In this document: positions 14,353 through 19,953 of the stretch, piece by piece
Layout of the letters: each line of letters begins with the position of its first letter
How positions within the stretch are numbered: position 1 is the stretch's first letter
Origin: a virus
Length of the DNA stretch: 23,171 nucleotides
Virus record (IMG/VR): IMGVR_UViG_3300037586_000149
Location: 1-23,171 of that record
Reading direction: 5' to 3' (one strand)
Notes under the pieces: generated by a model
The model's database searches: none
The model's input: only the letters and a program-made list of their open reading frames with translations
Told to the model about the DNA's origin: nothing
Translations under genes and position numbers: made by a program

Positions 14353-14382
14353 GAACCCCAGTATTAAAGCTGGGGGTTCTTA
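14353..14382 (+). terminator. Hairpin after fibre gene, weak terminator candidate
   Basis: GAACCCCAG (14353-14361) pairs with CTGGGGGTTC (14370-14379) with one bulged G and a loop of eight bases. Only a short TTCTT follows. It separates the fibre gene at 13164 from the fibre gene at 14431. Confidence 0.6.
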
Positions 14383-14397
14383 ACCTTAAGATACTCC

Positions 14398-14434
14398 GTG
14401 TATATACACAGATAATAGGAGTCCATATATATGG
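14398..14434 (+). promoter_or_regulatory. Two 12-bp perfect palindromes, the second over a start codon
   Basis: GTGTATATACAC (14398-14409) and CCATATATATGG (14423-14434) are both perfect 12-base palindromes with an ATAT core and centres 25 bases apart. The second contains the ATG at 14431 and the SD AGGAG (14417-14421) lies between them. They could be operator half-sites or weak mRNA structures. No convincing -35/-10 pair is visible. Confidence 0.35.
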
Positions 14435-15027
14435 CACAAACAATACAATTAAAGAGGTCAGCTAACAGCACAATGACCTCTGGGAACGGTATCCCAACAA
14501 CAGGGGATTTAGAGCTAGGTGAACTAGCCATTAACACTTATCATGGCAAACTGTACACTAAGGCTACCGTTGGGGCTGACCACATAGTAGAGATTTCAGC
14601 CAACACTATTGAAGATTCTGATGACTACTCCGCTGGTACTTGGACACCAACTATAACTGCGCCCAGTGCTACTAGTATAGCATATTCCGTACAGCAGGGG
14701 TATTACATTAGAATGGGTGATCTCGTTACGTGTAATTTCCGTATGCTACTGACGGAAAATGGCACAACTTATGGTGCGCTTTCTATAGGGGGGCTACCCT
14801 ATACGGCTGGTGCAACCCCAACAAGGCAAGAATGCTCCCTAACAACAGGGGACGTTACGATTGGCTCTGATAACCAAATGGCGGCTATGTTGACTAATGG
14901 AGCTACATCTATAGCTTTATATAAACAGAATCCATCAAATGCCTTATCTGTGTTGAGTTCATCAGGTTCTACTTGGTTTGAGAATACTGCTGAATTTGTT
15001 GGATCAATAACTTACCGCAAAGCTTAA
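14431..15027 (+). CDS. Second tail fibre, paralogous N-terminus, different C-terminal head
   Basis: A 198-residue protein with SD AGGAG (14417-14421). Residues 1-50 (AQTIQLKRSANSTMTSG, GDLELGELAINTYHGKLYTK) match the N-terminal module of the fibre at 13164 in order and spacing. The C-terminal part, from about residue 70, begins GTWTPTI and contains YSVQQGYYIRMGDLVTCNFR, the pattern of a beta-sandwich receptor-binding head found at the ends of many phage fibres. It is therefore a short fibre in which a common attachment module is joined almost directly to a head domain. Two fibres with one attachment module suggest alternative receptors or competition for one site on the tail (inference). Confidence 0.75.
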   Translation: MAQTIQLKRSANSTMTSGNGIPTTGDLELGELAINTYHGKLYTKATVGADHIVEISANTIEDSDDYSAGTWTPTITAPSATSIAYSVQQGYYIRMGDLVTCNFRMLLTENGTTYGALSIGGLPYTAGATPTRQECSLTTGDVTIGSDNQMAAMLTNGATSIALYKQNPSNALSVLSSSGSTWFENTAEFVGSITYRKA

Positions 15028-15030
15028 TTA

Positions 15031-15050
15031 TACCTAGTGGATTCTAGGTA
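15031..15050 (+). other. Short RNA hairpin in fibre-downstream gap
   Basis: TACCTAG (15031-15037) pairs perfectly with CTAGGTA (15044-15050) around a TGGATT loop, immediately after the fibre stop and before the SD of the next gene. It lacks a T-run, so terminator function is doubtful. It could be an RNA-processing site. Confidence 0.4.
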
Positions 15051-15069
15051 CGGACAATAGGAAAATATT

Positions 15070-15399
15070 ATGACATTACTTAAAACAGTAAAAGCAGATA
15101 AAATGGAAGTTGTAGGCGATTTTAACACAGTTCAAGTGAGGACTGCGACTATAATCTCTGAGGATGGTGTAGAACTCTCCCGAACATACCACCGCCACAC
15201 AATCAGCGCAGGGGAAGATTACTCAGGCGAAGATACAAGCGTAAGGGCGGTGTGTGAGGCTGTTCACACAGAGGACATAGTAAAAGCATTTGAGGACTAC
15301 AAGAACTCCCGAAAGACAAAAGAGGAGTTGGCTATAGAAAAGAAGTATGCCAAAGAAATCAAGAGACTAGAGGAAGAGGCGTCTAAAACAACAACCTAA
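15070..15399 (+). CDS. Small conserved phage protein of unknown function
   Basis: A 109-residue protein with SD AGGA (15059-15062). The first half is beta-like (LLKTVKADKMEVVGDFNTVQ, then VRTATIISEDGVELSRTYHR), and HRHTISAGEDYS follows. The second half is a highly charged helix (about 75-105) rich in Lys and Glu. Short proteins of the form VREATxIxEDGVExSRxxHRH occur near fibre genes in marine cyanophages and pelagiphages; I recognise the pattern but no function is known. Its stop lies directly against an ATG at 15400. Confidence 0.7.
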   Translation: MTLLKTVKADKMEVVGDFNTVQVRTATIISEDGVELSRTYHRHTISAGEDYSGEDTSVRAVCEAVHTEDIVKAFEDYKNSRKTKEELAIEKKYAKEIKRLEEEASKTTT

Positions 15400-15417
15400 A
15401 TGAGGACTGGAGTATTT

Positions 15418-15771
15418 ATGATATTTATCAAAACTAATTGGTTTATCCCTAAACAGTTTGATGCATATAACTTCGGGTTCATTACTTTGATGCGACCAAA
15501 AGTGTACCATAACGAACCGCTAAGGGATCACGAACGTATGCATTTAAAGCAGATGCTTCGCTTCCCCTTTAATCATGTGTACCTTTACCATTTTAATAAA
15601 GAGTATCGATTCAAGGCAGAAGCAGAGGCATTTAATAAACAACTGCAACACTTCAAGGGTAAGGAGCGCATAAAAGCATTGAAAAGGTTTGCCACCTTCC
15701 TTAAAGATAACTATGGATTAGATAGAACACTTAAACAATGTAAGACTGCAATTGAAGACTTAGTTGTCTAA
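15418..15771 (+). CDS. Small HExxH protein, candidate zinc metallopeptidase
   Basis: The frame opens at ATG 15400 without an SD. The second in-frame ATG, 15418, has GGAG (15409-15412) five bases upstream and is the better start (117 residues). The protein has DHERMH at residues 37-42, a canonical HExxH zinc-binding and catalytic motif, and an E-x-E-A-F segment at residues 68-72 that could give the third zinc ligand, as in small gluzincin-like peptidases. Between the two lies a hydrophobic/aromatic stretch (FPFNHVYLYHF). No signal peptide is seen. It lies between fibre genes and the internal virion block. Possible roles are a virion or host-directed protease or wall endopeptidase; all are inference from one motif pair. 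Confidence 0.6.
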   Translation: MIFIKTNWFIPKQFDAYNFGFITLMRPKVYHNEPLRDHERMHLKQMLRFPFNHVYLYHFNKEYRFKAEAEAFNKQLQHFKGKERIKALKRFATFLKDNYGLDRTLKQCKTAIEDLVV

Positions 15772-15828
15772 CTGACCCTCTAGGCACTTCAATGACATTA
15801 AGTTACAGGATAAAAACTGGAGGATCCT

Positions 15829-16281
15829 ATGCTTTGCATGTGGACACAAGAACATTTTAAAGATATGCCAGCTTCAACGCTGGATCACATTAAGTCTGCC
15901 TTAGAATTTAGTTATGGTGAAAGGAGACTTCAACACGTAATGAGTGAGCTTGTACAAGGCACTAAACAGATTTGGCTTGGGACAATTGATGACAAGTTTG
16001 TTGCCACTGTAGTAACCCACATAATTGACTACCCCCTAAAGCGAACCTGTGAGGTTTGTTATCTGGGAGGGGAACCTGGATCTGGTGTAATAGAGGCTTT
16101 AGATAAAGTCAGTTACATCGAAGATTGGGCTTTAAAGAACGACTGTGATGACATTCAAGTGTTCGGAAGAAGGGGCTGGCTTAAAGCCTTAAAGAAATAC
16201 GGGTACTCAGATAGGTACACTATACTGGGTAAATATCTGAGAGAACCACAGGATAATAAAGGATCTAAAAATGAAACTTAA
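15829..16281 (+). CDS. GNAT-fold protein, T7 gp13-like virion assembly protein
   Basis: A 150-residue protein with strong SD GGAGG (15819-15823). The middle shows GNAT-like strand order: IWLGTIDDKFVATVVTHIID, then RTCEVCYLGGEPGSG, a helix (SYIEDWALKND), DDIQVFGRRGWLKALKKYGY and a final strand DRYTILGKYL. The acetyl-CoA pyrophosphate loop (R/Q-x-x-G-x-G/A) is poorly formed here (GGEPGSG), so activity is uncertain. T7 gp13, needed to incorporate internal proteins, belongs to an acetyltransferase-like family and precedes genes 14, 15 and 16; this gene holds the same place. It overlaps the next gene by 11 bases. Confidence 0.65.
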   Translation: MLCMWTQEHFKDMPASTLDHIKSALEFSYGERRLQHVMSELVQGTKQIWLGTIDDKFVATVVTHIIDYPLKRTCEVCYLGGEPGSGVIEALDKVSYIEDWALKNDCDDIQVFGRRGWLKALKKYGYSDRYTILGKYLREPQDNKGSKNET

Positions 16282-17068
16282 AGGTAAACGGTCTCAACTT
16301 GGGGCTAACTATGATGAGTCTATAGGCTGTTTTACAGACAGTTACATGATTCAATGTAAGGGTGGTGGTACAACTGTGACTGGCCCTTCAAAACAACAAG
16401 AGGCAATTCTTAGGCGACAACTCGCATTATCTCGGAATATGGAAGGCTTAGGGCCAATGGATTTCTATCGTGATGAGACCCTTGCTGCACAAGATCGGTA
16501 TAGCCAAGAAGGTCTTATACGACAAGCAGAGGCCGCAGGAGATGTAGGTGGTATAAGTGACACAGCAACTGCAAGATTCCAAGATGCTATGGCATACGAC
16601 CCGACTCAAGATCCACGAACTGAGCAGTACTTAGATGCAATAACCTCTCCATTACAAGAAGAGTTTACTGAAGAAGTGCTCCCAACCTTAGGATCTCGAG
16701 CTGTATCCCAAGGAGCCTTTGGTGGCTCTCGTGCAGCTATTGAAGAAGATAAAGCTGTACGTACATTCGGAAGAGCTATGGGTGATACTCGAGCTAAAGG
16801 ATTGATGGATATCATTGATTCTAATAGACAACAACAAGCGACAATGATGAGTGCAGTACCTTCGCTACAAGATGCAGCCACACAAGAGAGTCAAGTACTC
16901 CGTGATGTTGGTTCTGGATATGAAGGGAGAAGTCAGTTAGAGATTGATGCCGACAGAGAAAGATTTGAATTTGGAGAGCAATCCCCAAGAGATCATTTAA
17001 GAGATGTTTCTGGTATGCTTGGCGGCATAGATTTCGGAAATATAACTAAAACAAAAGGAGGTAAATGA
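16271..17068 (+). CDS. Internal virion protein, T7 gp14-like by position
   Basis: A 265-residue protein overlapping the GNAT-like gene by 11 bases. The N-terminus has two Cys (IGCF, MIQCKGGG). From residue 40 it is helical and charged (SKQQEAILRRQLALSRN). The central segment, YLDAITSPLQEEFTEEVLPT followed by LGSRAVSQGAFGGSRAAIEE, then MDIIDSNRQQQATMMSAVPS, is typical of small internal-virion or ejection proteins in marine podoviruses. There is no TM or enzyme motif. T7 gp14 forms the outer-membrane pore of the ejectosome; equivalence is inferred from gene order. The last ATGATG overlap couples it to the next gene. Confidence 0.6.
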   Translation: MKLKGKRSQLGANYDESIGCFTDSYMIQCKGGGTTVTGPSKQQEAILRRQLALSRNMEGLGPMDFYRDETLAAQDRYSQEGLIRQAEAAGDVGGISDTATARFQDAMAYDPTQDPRTEQYLDAITSPLQEEFTEEVLPTLGSRAVSQGAFGGSRAAIEEDKAVRTFGRAMGDTRAKGLMDIIDSNRQQQATMMSAVPSLQDAATQESQVLRDVGSGYEGRSQLEIDADRERFEFGEQSPRDHLRDVSGMLGGIDFGNITKTKGGK

Positions 17069-17760
17069 TGCCGATTCCATTAATAGCAATGGCGTTAGGT
17101 GGGGCAGCATTAGGTGCCTTGGCTAACCCAGAAGACAGAAAGAAAGGGGCCCTTATGGGTCTTGGAGCTGGACTCACAGGCGGTGCATTGGCCGGTGCAG
17201 GAGCAGCAGGAGCAGCGGGAGCAGCGGGAGCAGCAGGGGCTACAGCAACACCGTTGGTAGCACCAGCAGCACTTGCTACGACAACACCAGCACTTGCAGG
17301 AGCTACAGGAGCCGCTGGAGCTACAGGAGCCGCTGGAGCTACAGGAGCTACGGGTGCATTGACAGGAGCCGCTGGAGCTACACAAGCTGCAGCCGCAGGT
17401 GCTCCTATTGTTGAAGCAGGGATGACTACTAGTGCAATTAACGCTAACGCAGCTCAACTTGCTGCACAACAAGCCGCAGCACCCGTAGCTACATCAGCTG
17501 GAACAGCAGCCCCCACAGGCCCACTAGGTAAGCTAGGAGCCTGGGGTAAGAAGAATCTTCCTGGGATGGCAGGGGATATTGCAAAGCAAACCATAGTCTC
17601 GGAGCTGATACAGAAACCGCAACAAGCACCCGCAGGTAGAAGTCATGCGCTAGCTCAACAAGCACAAGCACCTAACAACCCTTACCAAAGGGCAGTTGTC
17701 AATCGCCAAACACGCATGAAGCAAAGGGGTGCTGGTGGCGGACCTCGTAGGTTTATTTAA
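17068..17760 (+). CDS. Ala/Gly-rich hydrophobic virion protein with collagen-like repeats
   Basis: Two ATGs (17065, 17068) are available; SD AAGGAGG (17055-17061) is six bases before the second, so 17068 is preferred (230 residues). Residues 1-18 (MPIPLIAMALGGAALGAL) are a hydrophobic Gly-zipper-like helix. After a charged DRKK spacer, another Gly/Ala-rich hydrophobic stretch follows. Residues about 45-58 are GAA tripeptides and about 77-110 are GAT/GAA tripeptides encoded by tandem DNA repeats. The C-terminus (LGKLGAWGKKNLPGMAGDIA, then a Gln/Pro-rich and Arg-rich tail) is soluble-looking. Lack of Pro in the repeats argues against a collagen triple helix. Position among ejection genes suggests a membrane-inserting ejection protein (inference). 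Confidence 0.65.
   Translation: MPIPLIAMALGGAALGALANPEDRKKGALMGLGAGLTGGALAGAGAAGAAGAAGAAGATATPLVAPAALATTTPALAGATGAAGATGAAGATGATGALTGAAGATQAAAAGAPIVEAGMTTSAINANAAQLAAQQAAAPVATSAGTAAPTGPLGKLGAWGKKNLPGMAGDIAKQTIVSELIQKPQQAPAGRSHALAQQAQAPNNPYQRAVVNRQTRMKQRGAGGGPRRFI
17200..17352 (+). repeat. Tandem 9-bp and 18-bp repeats coding Gly-Ala-Ala/Thr
   Basis: Four copies of a GGAGCAGCR unit run from 17200 to 17235. An 18-bp unit beginning GGAGCTACAGGAGCC repeats at 17299-17316 and 17317-17334, with an imperfect third copy to 17352 and a partial one near 17364. Copy number is likely to vary by slippage. The repeat period is a multiple of three, so the frame is preserved. Confidence 0.85.
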
Positions 17761-17774
17761 TAAAGGGGAATAAT

Positions 17775-19934
17775 ATGTCCGATTCAAATGCATTAGTCAA
17801 ACTGTTCGGTAACCTCATGAAAGGTCTGGATGACGATGACGATAAGAAGGTGGCGCAAGGTCTTGCACCTGTGCCACAATTAGCTACACCTCCCCAAGTG
17901 ACTCCTCCGGTTTCAGCTCCAACACAACAAGCAGCCCCTACACCAGTACAACAAGGAGTTCCTCCACTTCTGGCTAGACCAGTACAGCAAGAGGTTCCAG
18001 TAGATTTCGATCCAGCCAAACTAGTTCCTATTGAACTAACGCAGGAAGAAGAAGATTGGATAGCAGCACAACAGGGAGTTCCTGCGCCAGTACAACAAGG
18101 AGTTCCTGCGCTATTAGCTAAACCAGGATTAGACCCATCTCAGATAATCCAAGATCCTCAGGCTCAGCCTAGTCTTGGGTTTGATGGTATACCTACACTA
18201 GAAAGTGTACAACCACCACCTGCACAAGAAGATCCGTATGGACACCTCGACTGGGGGGATGCGAATAGAGCAGGATTCCCAGTATGGATGTCTGACCCCT
18301 TAGATTCTGACAGTGCTCGGGGAGCCCCAGAAAGGATTAAACGCATTGATAAACGATTGCAAGAGTTAGAGGCTCTAAGGGATTCTGGTGAGCTGAGCCC
18401 TTATCTTTTTGAGAGACAGGCCAATGAATTGAGATTTCATCGTAAGAGTAGTGAGGGGCATATAGAGGAACAAGAAACTAATCTTAAAGACAGAGAACTT
18501 TATAAGGTAAAACGTTTATATGATGCTGGTCTTACTGATCAAGCTGAAGCATTAGCTGTGGAGCTGGGACTTCCTTCTCCATCAGGCGTACCACCAGTTG
18601 AACTCAACGAAGATGGTGTACCTGTTATGATTGGAAGACCAGAGTCATCAGTCACTCAGGAAGATGTTGACGCTGATGACGCAATAGTTAATAGCGAAGG
18701 GAATGCGAAAGGTAAGGAAGAGCTTGATGAAAAGCTAGAAGGCAATTCTGATCTCCAGAAAAAAGGAGAAGATGAGGATGACGATAGTTTCCTTTCTAGA
18801 TTATGGGATGGTGTTAAGGATGTTATTGTAACACAATTTAAAGATCCTGTAAACCAGAAAGCTATGTTCGCATATGCTATCTCTCGTGCTTTAGGGTACG
18901 ATGGTGCTACTATTGCTGGTAAAGTATTAGAAGATGGATGGTCAAGACAAGCTGAAGCTGAGAAAATATATGGTAAGCAAGTCGTTGCTACAGAGAAGAA
19001 ACGTATCGAAGACAAGAAGATCGATTACTCTAAGCCTATTACAGTGTATCACCCGAAGACCCAGAAAAACCATACTATTTTTAGGACCAAAGGTGGGGAT
19101 CAGTTTGTATGGGAAGTAGGTGGTAGTACAAAGGGTGTGGATATTTCGACGCTTCTCAAAAAGGGGTACGAATTTAAAACAGGCTTGACTCGACAAGATC
19201 ATAGAGATTCGATGCTTAAGACTTTGACTGCTGATACAGCCAGAGCTTTTGACCATATATCAAGTGAGGGTATCGATAATGAGACTAAAGCTGCAATAAG
19301 GAAAGGTATTGATCCTGCAGAATTAAGATCAGCTATAGATAACTTTGTAGGCCAATACCCTAAAGGTACTGACTTTATTAATTCTAATATTATGAATGCA
19401 ATCTCCAGATCAGCAGGTAACTATGTGCAAGCTATTAGCGATAAACGAGCTATAGGGTCTAAAGATCTTACAGGTTATCTCGACTATGAAAAACTCACCC
19501 TTGATATCAAGGATAACGGGTTACCCTCAACATTCTTTGCAATTTCAAAGCATCCTGAGCAAGAGATTGGGGTTAATGGTTGGAGCAAGGTTAACCATAA
19601 GGTTAATGGTTTAATGCAATCAATTAACAGCCAACTACTCAAAGCAAATAAAGATGCACAACCTATGACTAAGGGAGAGGTGTACAAAGCATTGTACGAT
19701 GAGTACGTTACGATGGGAGCAGCTTCGATTGACCCTAAGGACAAGGATGACAATCCATTTGCTACATACTGGGAAAAGGCATCTGTTGAATCATCTGATG
19801 ATAAACATCTTTCCTTATCACCAGCTATGTTATGGATTCAAAACATTGATAAGAAACCTGACCCATCATATTCACCTCCTAACGGGGGTGCATTGATAAA
19901 GACCCTTGTTGCTAACAGATTAGGGAAATCTTAA
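17775..19934 (+). CDS. Large internal virion protein, T7 gp15-like by position
   Basis: A 719-residue protein with SD-like AAGGGGAA (17763-17770). Residues 1-30 are a short helix with an acidic run (LDDDDDKK). Residues 31-150 are Pro/Gln-rich and disordered, with PVQQGVPPLLARP (57-69), PVQQEVP (69-75), AQQGVP (98-103) and PVQQGVPALLAKP (105-117). Residues about 190-300 are helical and charged. Residues about 345-400 contain WDGVKDVIVTQFKDPVNQKA and AISRALGYDGATIAGKVLED, a small-residue helical region common in phage ejection proteins. The rest is globular and helical. T7 gp15 is 747 residues and sits before gp16, as here. No enzyme motif is recognised; assignment is by length and order. Confidence 0.6.
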   Translation: MSDSNALVKLFGNLMKGLDDDDDKKVAQGLAPVPQLATPPQVTPPVSAPTQQAAPTPVQQGVPPLLARPVQQEVPVDFDPAKLVPIELTQEEEDWIAAQQGVPAPVQQGVPALLAKPGLDPSQIIQDPQAQPSLGFDGIPTLESVQPPPAQEDPYGHLDWGDANRAGFPVWMSDPLDSDSARGAPERIKRIDKRLQELEALRDSGELSPYLFERQANELRFHRKSSEGHIEEQETNLKDRELYKVKRLYDAGLTDQAEALAVELGLPSPSGVPPVELNEDGVPVMIGRPESSVTQEDVDADDAIVNSEGNAKGKEELDEKLEGNSDLQKKGEDEDDDSFLSRLWDGVKDVIVTQFKDPVNQKAMFAYAISRALGYDGATIAGKVLEDGWSRQAEAEKIYGKQVVATEKKRIEDKKIDYSKPITVYHPKTQKNHTIFRTKGGDQFVWEVGGSTKGVDISTLLKKGYEFKTGLTRQDHRDSMLKTLTADTARAFDHISSEGIDNETKAAIRKGIDPAELRSAIDNFVGQYPKGTDFINSNIMNAISRSAGNYVQAISDKRAIGSKDLTGYLDYEKLTLDIKDNGLPSTFFAISKHPEQEIGVNGWSKVNHKVNGLMQSINSQLLKANKDAQPMTKGEVYKALYDEYVTMGAASIDPKDKDDNPFATYWEKASVESSDDKHLSLSPAMLWIQNIDKKPDPSYSPPNGGALIKTLVANRLGKS
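17943..18125 (+). repeat. Repeated PVQQGVP-coding segments
   Basis: The string GTACAACAAGGAGTTCCT occurs near 17947 and again near 18090. Degenerate versions lie near 17985 and 18068. They encode PVQQGVP-type units in a disordered Pro/Gln region. Near-identity at DNA level points to recent duplication. Confidence 0.7.
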
Positions 19935-19953
19935 TTAATAGGAGATGTCGATT

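Noticed and set aside
15400-15417. Upstream ATG 15400 as start of the HExxH gene
   Set aside because: It has no SD at useful distance, whereas ATG 15418 has GGAG five bases upstream; coupling from the preceding TAA remains possible.
17200-17400. Tandem repeats considered as a CRISPR array
   Set aside because: Units are 9 or 18 bases, in frame, without spacers, and code Gly-Ala-Ala/Thr.
17110-17472. 120-codon - strand frame rich in Cys, resembling a metallothionein-like protein
   Set aside because: It is the mirror of GGA/GCA/GCT tandem repeats; the Cys content is an artefact of the repeat complement.
17838-17850. DDDDDK run in the gp15-like protein considered as a processing site
   Set aside because: It resembles an enteropeptidase site only by chance; acidic runs are common in phage disordered tails.
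18656-19015. 119-codon - strand frame under the gp15-like gene
   Set aside because: Ser-rich antisense shadow with no SD and no recognisable family.
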